DNA of 12,653 bases from JBLIOB01 sp047639575 (lineage in GTDB: Bacteria; Bacteroidota; Bacteroidia; Flavobacteriales_D; Parvicellaceae), in assembly GCA_047639575.1 (NCBI GenBank), contig JBLIOB010000109.1, forward strand, positions 1-12,653, read 5' to 3'. This document shows positions 1-7,648 of the stretch, piece after piece. A program made the position numbers and the translations under genes. Each line of letters opens with the position of its first letter. The first letter of the stretch is position 1. Below the pieces are notes generated by a model that searched no databases, was not told the origin of the DNA, and was given only the letters and a program-made list of their open reading frames with translations.

Positions 1-168
1 AGCAAGATTTACTTTATTGTAGGTACGTTTTCAATGATCATTATTGCAATAATATTATTGTATAAACAAAAGCATAAGCAAGCCAGCCTGTCACTAAAAA
101 TAGCTATGTTTATCGGCTTAATGTACTTACCGCTTTTCCACTTTATTTACCATCACCATGACGCTTAA
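1..168 (+). CDS. C-terminal fragment of a membrane protein, possibly a UbiA-family prenyltransferase
   Basis: Frame 1 is open from the window edge to a TAA at 166-168 and gives 55 residues. They contain a hydrophobic segment (about residues 4-20), a short basic loop rich in Lys, His and Gln, a second hydrophobic segment (about 35-51) and a His-rich tail. This is the end of a polytopic inner-membrane protein. The stop lies 11 bases inside the downstream maf gene, so the two are probably translationally coupled. From memory of flavobacterial gene order, maf often follows a UbiA-family (geranylgeranylglycerol-phosphate geranylgeranyltransferase-like) gene, and a helix-loop-helix C-terminus fits that. 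The fragment holds no catalytic Asp-rich motif, so the family name is inferred from context only; that the frame is coding is much more certain. Confidence 0.55.
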   Translation, partial: SKIYFIVGTFSMIIIAIILLYKQKHKQASLSLKIAMFIGLMYLPLFHFIYHHHDA

Positions 169-748
169 TCAAAAGTTAGCTTCATATAATCTAATCCTAG
201 GCTCTCAGTCTCCTAGAAGATCATATCTTCTTAGTGAAATGGGCTTTGACTTTGAAATTAGAGTGATTGAAACGGATGAGGTCTACCCGAAGGAAACGGA
301 TATTGAGGAAATAGCGCCATTGTTAGCTGAGCTAAAGGGAAATGCGCATATTGATCATCTTAAAGATCAAGACATCGTTATTACTGCTGACACTATTGTT
401 GCCTTAGGATCTGAAGTAATGGGTAAACCAACTGATGAATCAAATGCTTTTGATATGCTTCAAAAATTGTCTGGTAAAACCCACATTGTTTACACAGGGA
501 TTTGCATTACAAGCAATGAAAAACAGGCCGTGTATTGTGAATCAACAGAAGTTACTTTTCACGAATTAACTACTGAAGAAATAAAGGATTACATCACATC
601 TTGCCAACCATTCGATAAGGCGGGGTCTTACGGGATTCAAGAATGGATGGGTTATGCAGGATTGAAAAAAATTAATGGTGATTTTTATGGAGTCATGGGG
701 CTTCCGCTGCAATTGCTTTATAGGAAACTGAACGAATTTATTAGCTAA
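158..748 (+). CDS. maf: Maf family nucleoside triphosphate pyrophosphatase
   Basis: This 196-residue cytoplasmic protein has the normal length for the Maf/HAM1-like fold, a house-cleaning family that hydrolyses nucleoside triphosphates, including modified or non-canonical ones, to the monophosphate and pyrophosphate. The N-terminal signature LGSQSPRR is at residues 14-21. The ADTIV block is at 77-81, with Asp78 as the expected catalytic or metal-binding acid, followed by MGKP at 88-91. A YTGI block is at 112-115, DKAGSYGIQ at 153-161, and the closing GVMGLP at 178-183. The pattern fits the YhdE-like dTTP/UTP pyrophosphatase subgroup better than the YceF-like 7-methyl-GTP subgroup, but that choice is tentative. 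The ATG overlaps the end of the upstream membrane gene, and the TAA shares one base with the next ATG, indicating an operon. Confidence 0.93.
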   Translation: MTLNQKLASYNLILGSQSPRRSYLLSEMGFDFEIRVIETDEVYPKETDIEEIAPLLAELKGNAHIDHLKDQDIVITADTIVALGSEVMGKPTDESNAFDMLQKLSGKTHIVYTGICITSNEKQAVYCESTEVTFHELTTEEIKDYITSCQPFDKAGSYGIQEWMGYAGLKKINGDFYGVMGLPLQLLYRKLNEFIS

Positions 749-2463
749 TGGACCAGATTACAAAGCCAATTAAAACTCCAAGTATTTTTCAAGCGTTGCT
801 TCCAATAATTGTGCTTTTAGGATTGATTATTTTAAACGTTGTATTCGTTTATGGTGATTCATCTTTAGAAGGACCTAATCAAATTGCATTAATAGCAGCA
901 GCAGGAGTTGCCGCATTTTTTGCCTTAAGAATGGGCTATAAATGGAAACACATTTTAATAGGAATGACGAATGCCATTAATTCGGCTATGTCTGCCATTT
1001 TGATTCTTCTGCTAATTGGAGCTTTGGCAGGAACTTGGCTGATTTCTGGAGTTGTACCAACCATGATCTATTATGGCTTGGAAACCATTAATCCCACTAT
1101 ATTTTTATTTGCTGCTTGTTTTGTAAGTGCTATTGTATCTCTTGCAACCGGAAGCTCTTGGACGACCATTGCAACTGTTGGTGTGGCTTTATTAGGAATT
1201 GGGACAGCGCTAGGGTTTTCACCTGCCCTCGTAGCGGGTGCCGTAATTTCCGGAGCGTATTTTGGCGATAAAATGTCTCCTCTTTCCGACACCACCAACC
1301 TTGCCCCAGCTATGGCTGGAACAGATTTATTCACTCATATAAAATACATGATGTGGACTACGGTACCTTCAATAATTATAACATTAATTATCTTTTTAAT
1401 TATCGGATTCTTCTCATCTGCAGAAGGAAATCTTGCAGAAATTGAAGAAATTAAAGCAGCCCTTGATGCAAAATTTAATATTTCACCGTTTCTATTTCTT
1501 GTTCCTGTTGGTGTTATAGTAATGATAATTGTAAAAGTTCCGCCTATTCCAGCTTTGTTAGGTGGGGCTGTTCTAGGAGCAATATTTGGAATTGCATTTC
1601 AACCACAAATTATAAACGAACTGAATTCAAGTCAATTGATTGAAGCAAACTTCACAGAAGAAGGATACACAGTTATCTGGGAAGACGAAACATCAGAGTC
1701 GGTATGGAATGCTTCTGAGGGAGAGGGCTCAGTGAACGTAGAAATCTTAAAAGGAGATGAAGTTGTCAGTACTGGCTCCATTCAATATCCTATGCTAGGA
1801 GATGAACTGACAGAGCAGTCTTTTGTAATTAGCTTAGCCGAGAGTGAGGCTCTTACCAACCAATTAGATTTCAAATTAGTAAGGTCTGGTTATGCAGAGA
1901 ACGCTTATCGCACTGTTGTGAATGCTATGACAGTCGACACAGTAATCCTTACAGAAAGCGAAACGGTTAACGACTTGTTGGGGACAAGTGGAATGGCAGG
2001 AATGCTAAACACCATCTTCTTAATTGTATGTGCCATGTGCTTTGGTGGAGCAATGGAGTCTTGCGGAATGCTGAAAAGGCTTTCTCAAGCTATTTTATCT
2101 GGCGCTAAAAAACGAGGAGGCTTAATTTTTGCCACAACCGCGACTTGTTTAGGGTTCAATTTGACTGCTTCAGATCAGTATCTTGCTATTGTAATACCAG
2201 GTAAAATGTTTGCTAGCGCCTATAAAGAAAGAGGGTTAGCTCCTGAGAATTTAAGCAGAACCTTAGAAGACAGTGCAACAGTTACATCTGTATTAATCCC
2301 TTGGAATACATGTGGAGCAGCCCAGTCTACAGTGCTTCATGTCTACACAGGAGAGTACATGTTCTTTTGCTTTTTCAACATCATTAGTCCATTGATGACA
2401 ATAGCATATGGATATCTTGGCATAAAGATTGCAAAGTTAAAATCAGTTGGCGATGATGACTGA
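748..2463 (+). CDS. nhaC: NhaC family Na+/H+ antiporter with an inserted soluble segment
   Basis: A polytopic inner-membrane protein of 571 residues, predicted to exchange Na+ for H+ in pH and sodium homeostasis. NhaC hallmarks are visible in order: TGSSWTTIATVG at 134-145, a Gly-rich helix running into YFGDKMSPLSDTTNLAP at 171-187, FGGAMESCGML at 432-442, DQYLAIVIPG at 476-485, and EDSATVTSVLIPWNTCGA at 507-524. About 11-12 hydrophobic segments are present. The protein exceeds the roughly 460-500 residues I expect for the family. The excess lies around residues 290-385, a hydrophilic, acidic, strand-like stretch where other members have a short loop. The start ATG at 748 uses the last base of the maf stop codon, so expression is probably coupled to maf. 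A related dicarboxylate or amino-acid exchanger is possible, but the motifs favour NhaC. Confidence 0.9.
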   Translation: MDQITKPIKTPSIFQALLPIIVLLGLIILNVVFVYGDSSLEGPNQIALIAAAGVAAFFALRMGYKWKHILIGMTNAINSAMSAILILLLIGALAGTWLISGVVPTMIYYGLETINPTIFLFAACFVSAIVSLATGSSWTTIATVGVALLGIGTALGFSPALVAGAVISGAYFGDKMSPLSDTTNLAPAMAGTDLFTHIKYMMWTTVPSIIITLIIFLIIGFFSSAEGNLAEIEEIKAALDAKFNISPFLFLVPVGVIVMIIVKVPPIPALLGGAVLGAIFGIAFQPQIINELNSSQLIEANFTEEGYTVIWEDETSESVWNASEGEGSVNVEILKGDEVVSTGSIQYPMLGDELTEQSFVISLAESEALTNQLDFKLVRSGYAENAYRTVVNAMTVDTVILTESETVNDLLGTSGMAGMLNTIFLIVCAMCFGGAMESCGMLKRLSQAILSGAKKRGGLIFATTATCLGFNLTASDQYLAIVIPGKMFASAYKERGLAPENLSRTLEDSATVTSVLIPWNTCGAAQSTVLHVYTGEYMFFCFFNIISPLMTIAYGYLGIKIAKLKSVGDDD

Positions 2464-2533
2464 TGTTCCGCAAATAATTTGTATTTTGCAGTCTACCAAA
2501 AATTGCCTTTTGTTGGATTAACACTACAGAAGA

Positions 2534-3250
2534 ATGAAGAAGTTGAGTTTTATATTAGCCGCAGCGGTACTTTCAGGCATAGTAGCCAATGCGCAAGTTA
2601 CAGCTGACTTACAAAGTCAGATTAAGAAGGATAAGTTATATACCTCTGCGGATGTAGATGAAGTATATGGTGTGAATTTTTATGAAAAGCTAAATCCAAT
2701 GTTGGATGGTGATTCTACTAGAATGTGCGATGGTTATGCATGTAGTGGTTGGCAAACTGACAAGTACGATAATGGCAACGTTATTCATAAGGGATATTAT
2801 GTTGAAGGTCAACTTAAGATTTACAAGAACTATTATCCAGACGGAACTTTAGAAAGAGAATTTAAAGGTGTTAATACATTCTCTGCTATATCTAAACTAT
2901 ATCACAAGAATGGACAAATGAAATCTGAAGTGAAGTATGTTAACGCAGCTCCACTGATTTGGTCAGATTTCTACGACAATGGTCAATTAGAATATTACGA
3001 AGAGTATCACAAAAGTTTTGATTATCACATCGCGAAAAGAACTTATTACAAGAACGGGAAACCCGAATCTTTATTTGAAATGATTGACAAAAAGAAATTA
3101 GAGTATAGTCAAAATGATTATTACTCTGTTGGTCAAAAGAAAGTTGAAGGAGAGCTGATCTACGACAAGAAGATATACGATTATAGAAAGATCGGAACAT
3201 GGAAGTTCTACGCTGAAAATGGTAGCCTAGATAAAAAAGAATCTTATTAG
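2534..3250 (+). CDS. Secreted MORN-variant repeat protein of unknown role
   Basis: This 238-residue protein begins with a classical signal peptide (MKK, then a hydrophobic core of about residues 5-17, and ANA-Q cleavage after residue 20), so the mature form starts at Gln21 and is exported to the periplasm or beyond. From about residue 76 it consists of short repeats built on Y-x-NG-x-x: YDNG 78-81, YPDG 101-104, YHKNG 123-127, YDNG 147-150, YYKNG 171-175, YYSVG 196-200 and YAENG 226-230. They are spaced about 23-29 residues apart, each followed by charged strand-like residues. This matches the MORN_2 (antitoxin-like MORN variant) repeats common in Bacteroidota. Cys65 and Cys70 could form a disulfide. 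The protein probably acts as a beta-sheet binding or scaffold module; no enzymatic motif is visible. The gap after nhaC is 70 bp with no perfect promoter match, and a terminator follows directly. Confidence 0.8.
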   Translation: MKKLSFILAAAVLSGIVANAQVTADLQSQIKKDKLYTSADVDEVYGVNFYEKLNPMLDGDSTRMCDGYACSGWQTDKYDNGNVIHKGYYVEGQLKIYKNYYPDGTLEREFKGVNTFSAISKLYHKNGQMKSEVKYVNAAPLIWSDFYDNGQLEYYEEYHKSFDYHIAKRTYYKNGKPESLFEMIDKKKLEYSQNDYYSVGQKKVEGELIYDKKIYDYRKIGTWKFYAENGSLDKKESY

Positions 3251-3251
3251 T

Positions 3252-3267
3252 AAATAGCTAGCTATTT
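3252..3267. repeat. 16-bp perfect palindrome between convergent genes
   Basis: AAATAGCTAGCTATTT is its own reverse complement and lies between the stop of the MORN-repeat gene and the main terminator hairpin. As RNA it could fold into a 6-bp stem with a four-base loop. It may assist termination of leftward transcripts from the transporter gene, since on the minus strand a T-rich stretch follows after about 14 bases, but that spacing is long and the stem is AT-rich. Confidence 0.4.
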
Positions 3268-3273
3268 GCTCTG

Positions 3274-3305
3274 AACCCTCATTGGATTTCCACTGAGGGT
3301 TTTTT
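3274..3305 (+). terminator. Rho-independent terminator after the MORN-repeat gene
   Basis: The arm AACCCTCA (3274-3281) pairs perfectly with TGAGGGTT (3294-3301). After a single T/C mismatch the stem continues with TGG (3283-3285) and CCA (3290-3292) around an ATTT loop. A run of six T (3300-3305) follows on the plus strand. On the minus strand no T run follows the hairpin, so it should terminate only rightward transcription. Its 3' half also encodes the last codons of the convergent transporter gene (stop at 3279-3281). Confidence 0.85.
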
Positions 3306-5564
3306 ATTGTCTTTTAATTTTTTAGCTGCACGGTTTTGTTTTGGCTTATAGAAATTCAGTACCAAGATTGGTAAAAGATACAAGTCAGATATTAATGCGA
3401 ATAATAGGGATAGCGTGATTAACATCCCCATGTAAAAAGTACCTAGAAAGCTAGAGAATACTAAAGTTAGAAAACCGGCACATAGAATCCCAGTGGTTAG
3501 AACTACGGCTCTGCCTGTTGACATGTACGTTCGCCTTACCGCAAATATCATTGACTTCCCTTTATTTAGTTCAATCTTCAGCTTGCTTAAAAAGTGAATT
3601 GTATCATCCACAGCTATGCCGAAGGCAATGGTAAACAGAATAGATGTACTTACTTTTATATCAATGCCCATAAAGCCCATGATACCCGCAATCATAATAA
3701 GTGGAAAAATATTCGGGACTAAACCAATAACAACCATTCGTACCGACTTAAATAAGACTCCAACGATCAATGCCACAACGGCAAATGCAATGGCTAAACT
3801 CCACATCATGCTCGTGGATAAGTATTGATTGTTTTTATCAATCAAATACGCTGTACCAGTTTGTGCAATATTAAATTGGGGAAACTGACCAGCAATTTGC
3901 GCATCAAACTCACGATGCAATTTTCTAAATTCATTCCCGCCCAAATCTTTTACCGTTGTACTTAATCTGGCAATTTTTCCATCATCTGAGAGAAACTGCT
4001 TGAGATCACCTTTTAAATGCCTTTTCTTAAGCATTCTAAGCGCTTTATTCAAATCCTTATCAGAATCAGGAACTTCATAATACATGTTAGCTCCACCCTG
4101 CTTTAATCTATTAATTGCTTTGACCGCTGTAACCGGAGAAATAAACGATTCATTTGGATATAATGATACTGCCAACCTTTCAAGAGAGTCTAAAGCTCTT
4201 ATGTTCTTTGGAGTAAGAATTCCTTCCTCTGATGAAACTGATAATTCCAATGGTCTAACTCCAGAGAAATTATCTCCAAAAAAGATAAAGCTCTGGTTCA
4301 AAGGATCATCTTCTTTCAAATCTTCTAAAAGGAAATTATTGACTTCCAAATTTGACATTCCAACTAAAGATGCAATCACAACGCCAACGCTAATGATTCC
4401 TATTTTCCACTGATTTCGGATTGTCCATTTAAATGAATTACCTAGGACTTTTGTCCAGAAAGTTGACTCACTTTTATGCTTGGCGACTTTCGGTGTTCGT
4501 ATGAGTGTAAACATGGCCGGCAGTACAAGAAATGATAGAACAAATGCAATCATCACCCCAAAGGCTACGTATAATCCAAAATCACGAATCGGGATTACCT
4601 TAGATGTATACAGCGTTAAAAAACCAATTGCTGTTGTGACCGAAGTAAGCAAAGTTGCCATTCCAACCTCTCGAACAGTTACCCTGAGAGCTGCTATTTT
4701 GGTCTTACCCAATCTTAGCTCTTCTAAATATTTTGATACGATATGAATTACATCACTCATTCCGACAACAAACATTATTGTAGGCAAAACAGTTAAAACC
4801 AGATTAATAGGCTTACCAATCATCGCCATTATTCCAAGTATCCACACCACCGAAATTACAACTACAATTACTGGCAGTACTACACCCCACCAGGATCGAA
4901 AGGCAATAATTAAAAATATTAGCAAGAGTATAAAGGAAGTAATCGTAAAGAAGCCCAGTTCCTTTTGCATTAGTCCTACATAGTAAGTTTGACCGACAGA
5001 TCGACCAGCAATATGAAATTCGTCAAAATGATGTACAGCTTTAAGCCGAGTCATCGCGTCAGCTAATTTATTGCACCCAGAAGTACTTAGGTATTGTGTA
5101 TGCGAAACGTAAAGAGAGAGAGTTTTAAAATCTTTCGAAATGAGTTGCCCGTATACATCCGGGGATTTCGAGATCCAAATCGAATCATTTTGCAATGAAT
5201 CTAGGTTTTCATAATTGATATACGGCACTTTAAATTGCCTGATCCTTTTATTCATAAGGGTCAGACTGATTACCGTATCAATATTTTCTATGGTATCTAG
5301 GTCCTGAATTAAATCTTGAACATCCAGAAGAAAATCTTTTTGGAAAACTCCTTCTTCATTCTTAACTGCGATTAGCAGGAAGTCATTATCTGACGCAAAT
5401 CGCTCCCGATGCTCCTGAAAGAACTTAGTCTCAGGATCATCTTCAGGGTAAAATTTTTCGAAATCATAATCAAATTGAAGATACTGCAGATTGAATCCAC
5501 AAACAACTGTAAATACTGCAACGCAGAAAAGGACGATTACGCTCTTTAATTCGGGACTCTTCAT
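3279..5564 (-). CDS. RND superfamily (MMPL-type) exporter
   Basis: This 761-residue inner-membrane protein has the doubled RND layout: one N-terminal membrane segment (about 8-28), a large outside loop (about 30-200), five membrane segments (about 203-355), then a second copy with a lone segment (about 387-403), a loop (405-580) and five segments (about 585-740). Each half carries the conserved intramembrane acidic motif, GMSDVIHIVSKY at 268-279 and GIAVDDTIHFLSKL at 649-662, expected to drive proton-coupled transport. At about 760 residues it is shorter than the roughly 1030-residue HAE drug pumps and fits MMPL/HpnN-like or sterol-sensing-domain-like lipid exporters. The gene lies 37 bp downstream of an acyl-CoA synthetase on the same strand, suggesting a lipid or acyl substrate; the real substrate is unknown. 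A near-match promoter (CAAACTAA at 5579-5586, one mismatch) sits just upstream but is weak. The tail is Lys-rich and cytoplasmic. Confidence 0.88.
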   Translation of the reverse strand: MKSPELKSVIVLFCVAVFTVVCGFNLQYLQFDYDFEKFYPEDDPETKFFQEHRERFASDNDFLLIAVKNEEGVFQKDFLLDVQDLIQDLDTIENIDTVISLTLMNKRIRQFKVPYINYENLDSLQNDSIWISKSPDVYGQLISKDFKTLSLYVSHTQYLSTSGCNKLADAMTRLKAVHHFDEFHIAGRSVGQTYYVGLMQKELGFFTITSFILLLIFLIIAFRSWWGVVLPVIVVVISVVWILGIMAMIGKPINLVLTVLPTIMFVVGMSDVIHIVSKYLEELRLGKTKIAALRVTVREVGMATLLTSVTTAIGFLTLYTSKVIPIRDFGLYVAFGVMIAFVLSFLVLPAMFTLIRTPKVAKHKSESTFWTKVLGNSFKWTIRNQWKIGIISVGVVIASLVGMSNLEVNNFLLEDLKEDDPLNQSFIFFGDNFSGVRPLELSVSSEEGILTPKNIRALDSLERLAVSLYPNESFISPVTAVKAINRLKQGGANMYYEVPDSDKDLNKALRMLKKRHLKGDLKQFLSDDGKIARLSTTVKDLGGNEFRKLHREFDAQIAGQFPQFNIAQTGTAYLIDKNNQYLSTSMMWSLAIAFAVVALIVGVLFKSVRMVVIGLVPNIFPLIMIAGIMGFMGIDIKVSTSILFTIAFGIAVDDTIHFLSKLKIELNKGKSMIFAVRRTYMSTGRAVVLTTGILCAGFLTLVFSSFLGTFYMGMLITLSLLFALISDLYLLPILVLNFYKPKQNRAAKKLKDNKKPSVEIQ

Positions 5565-5601
5565 TCTGGTAAAAATATCAAACTAACACTTAGGAAATCC
5601 A

Positions 5602-7527
5602 TTAGTTCAAAAATATAACTGGGACTTCAAAAGCACCCAAAAGTTCTTTTACTTTTTCTTGCTCAACAACAGTAAGCCCCCTAATTTCGACTACTCGGCC
5701 TTTGGATTTTGAATTTACAACTGCCAAAGGAATATCTTTCAAATGATCTGGCATTGCCTCCTTATAAACTTCTTCTATTTGAAGTTTACATAAATCTGGT
5801 TTAAATATTTTGCCAATGGTGGTTAACGGAATCTCGTCAATTATTATAATTCTCTTTGGTACGGCAGCCTTTTCATTGATATGCTCCTTGGCAAATTCCA
5901 ACAGTTCTTTTTCTGAAGAAATAGCTTTTGGTTTCAACTGAACGTACAAAACTGGAACTTCCCCTACTCGACTATCAGGTCTGCCAACTGCCGCAACCAT
6001 TTCAATTTCTGGATGTGCATACATTGGGTCTTCAATACTCATAGGATCAATATTATGACCTCCTCGAATAATTAGTTCTTTCTCCCTACCCGTTAGCCAC
6101 AAGTAACCATCTTCATCAAATCGACCTAAATCTCCTGAATTGTAAAATGTCTTTCCGTTGAATTCAGTCCAAACTCCTTTATTATGTTCTTCTTCTAAGT
6201 ATCCATTAAATATATTCTTACCCCTTAGATGAACCTGGCCAATAGTTCCAGTCTCAGCTTCTATAATGGAATCTCCTTCAAGTAGTAAAATTTTAATCTC
6301 GGTAAACGGAATAGGAAATCCAACGGAGCCAAGCTTTTTAATCCCATAAGGAGGGTTTACTGAAACCATAGCAGCAGCTTCAGTACATCCATATCCTTCT
6401 AAAATCTCCACTCCACATTTGGATTTAAATGTTTTCATAACCTCAATTGGAAGAGGTGCAGCGCCACTTATTGCAAATTTCAATTGTGAGGAGCCTGTAT
6501 TATTGGGAGTGTCATTTAGCATTTTGTAGACGGCTGGTACAGCGCCTAAGGCATTAATATTATGGTAATCCATCGTTTCCCAAAAATTGGAAATCACGCC
6601 ATCTCCTCTAAAGCCTTTCGGGGATACTAAAATAAGATGACCACTTCCAGCCCAACATAGCGACAATGTGACCATGGCGCCAAATACGTGAAACAATGGT
6701 AATCCTCCGTACATGTTTAATGAATCCATACCTGTGTCTAAATTCTGCCCGGTTGACCAGCAATCAAAACAGATATTCTCTTGAGTTTGAATCGCAATCT
6801 TTGGTCGACCAGTTGTGCCTCCGGTATGAAAGTACGCAGCAGGATCTTCAGCTAGGTTATACAGCTCGAAACTTAATGCTGCATTGGATTCTTTTCCTAC
6901 AAGGGACCTATAATTATGTAATTTTTGTTGTTTAGTTGATTTACCAGAATCCTTAAATGATTTAATTAGTCCGACAATTCCTTTCTTAACTCCACGTAAA
7001 TACTGATTCATGTCTACTTGAATCACGTTTTTCAAAGTTGGAATTTCATGTCTGATTGCATTTATTTTCTCCCACACATCAGTTTTAACAAACGGTCCAA
7101 TAGTTATTATGACCTTGACCTGCGCAGCAATCATTAGTTCCTTTAAGTGCTTTTTATCCAGCAAAGGATTAATTGGAAAAGCTATTCCCACGGTTTGAGC
7201 AGCTATTAAAGAAAAACAAGTCTCTGGTAGATTAGGCATTACAAGTCCTATCGCATCTCCTTTTCCAACTCCAAGTTTATGTAATTGGTTGGCAATTTTA
7301 TTGATCTCCGAAATTAACTCTGAATAAGTAAAGGTAAATGGTTTTTTGTATTCATTTCCCAACATAAAAAAGGACAATGCTGGTTCGTTTGGATTATCAG
7401 ACATTGAGTCATGAATAGCATTGTAAGTTGAAGATGGCCAGGTAGACTCTTGTTTTTCTCGTTCAATTTTTAAGATGTCTTCGCGGGTTGCGATGCCTTT
7501 AAAATTAAACCTATCTACTCTTGACAT
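5602..7527 (-). CDS. AMP-binding acyl-CoA synthetase (fatty acid--CoA ligase family)
   Basis: A 641-residue member of the adenylate-forming (ANL) superfamily, predicted to couple a carboxylic acid, ATP and CoA to an acyl-CoA, AMP and pyrophosphate in the cytoplasm. The phosphate-binding motif YFHTGGTTGRPK is at 232-243 and the adenine-binding EGYGCTE at 377-383. The ribose-binding Asp466 lies in NSGDLGRF, the hinge motif REKELIIRGGHNIDP at 481-495, and the C-terminal-domain Lys573 in IGKIFKP. All key residues are present, so the enzyme should be active. About 65 residues follow the lysine motif, more than in FadD. This agrees with a 630-residue acyl-CoA synthetase subgroup I recall from Proteobacteria. 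Chain-length preference cannot be read from sequence. It heads a probable operon with the RND exporter and diverges from an acyl-CoA dehydrogenase, pointing to fatty or related acid metabolism. Confidence 0.9.
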   Translation of the reverse strand: MSRVDRFNFKGIATREDILKIEREKQESTWPSSTYNAIHDSMSDNPNEPALSFFMLGNEYKKPFTFTYSELISEINKIANQLHKLGVGKGDAIGLVMPNLPETCFSLIAAQTVGIAFPINPLLDKKHLKELMIAAQVKVIITIGPFVKTDVWEKINAIRHEIPTLKNVIQVDMNQYLRGVKKGIVGLIKSFKDSGKSTKQQKLHNYRSLVGKESNAALSFELYNLAEDPAAYFHTGGTTGRPKIAIQTQENICFDCWSTGQNLDTGMDSLNMYGGLPLFHVFGAMVTLSLCWAGSGHLILVSPKGFRGDGVISNFWETMDYHNINALGAVPAVYKMLNDTPNNTGSSQLKFAISGAAPLPIEVMKTFKSKCGVEILEGYGCTEAAAMVSVNPPYGIKKLGSVGFPIPFTEIKILLLEGDSIIEAETGTIGQVHLRGKNIFNGYLEEEHNKGVWTEFNGKTFYNSGDLGRFDEDGYLWLTGREKELIIRGGHNIDPMSIEDPMYAHPEIEMVAAVGRPDSRVGEVPVLYVQLKPKAISSEKELLEFAKEHINEKAAVPKRIIIIDEIPLTTIGKIFKPDLCKLQIEEVYKEAMPDHLKDIPLAVVNSKSKGRVVEIRGLTVVEQEKVKELLGAFEVPVIFLN

Positions 7528-7570
7528 AGCTAATCATAATTTGGAAAGATTTAAAGTTAATATTCTATTT

Positions 7571-7599
7571 CAAAGGTAGCAATTCACTCAAAAAAGCAA
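7571..7599 (-). promoter_or_regulatory. Predicted promoter of the acyl-CoA synthetase-exporter operon
   Basis: Read on the minus strand, TTG (7599-7597) is followed after 18 bases by TACCTTTG (7578-7571), an exact match to the Bacteroidota -33/-7 consensus (TTG, 17-23 bases, TANNTTTG). The start codon at 7527 is about 43 bases downstream of the -7 element. The -33 trinucleotide lies inside the central palindrome of the divergent gap. Confidence 0.6.
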
Positions 7600-7610
7600 T
7601 GCACGCATTG
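7597..7610. promoter_or_regulatory. Central palindrome in the divergent promoter gap, candidate operator
   Basis: CAATGC (7597-7602) and GCATTG (7605-7610) are perfect inverted arms around AC. The site overlaps the -33 position of the leftward promoter and ends 10 bases before the rightward -7 element. It is therefore well placed for a dimeric regulator controlling both the synthetase operon and the dehydrogenase. The regulator is not known. Confidence 0.4.
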
Positions 7611-7620
7611 AATAATTATT

Positions 7621-7637
7621 TAAGTTTGTTCAAACAA
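7621..7637 (+). promoter_or_regulatory. Predicted -7 element with overlapping inverted repeat upstream of acyl-CoA dehydrogenase
   Basis: TAAGTTTG at 7621-7628 matches the Bacteroidota -7 consensus TANNTTTG exactly and ends 20 bases before the ATG at 7649. No TTG or TTTG is found 17-23 bases upstream; the nearest TTG (7608-7610) is only 10 bases away, so the promoter may need an activator. GTTTG (7624-7628) is followed by TT and CAAAC (7631-7635), an inverted repeat spanning the -7 element and the expected transcription start. The same layout precedes the 874-residue unknown gene. Confidence 0.5.
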
Positions 7638-7648
7638 AAGCAAACTAG

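Noticed and set aside
2478..2512. Promoter upstream of the MORN-repeat gene (TTTG at 2478 and 2485, TTTTG at 2508)
   Set aside because: No exact TANNTTTG is present at proper spacing; the pieces are common in AT-rich sequence, so I left it out as a feature.
6696..6935. Plus-strand open frame within the acyl-CoA synthetase gene
   Set aside because: It is opposite the conserved phosphate-binding motif of the synthetase and shows no independent coding sign.
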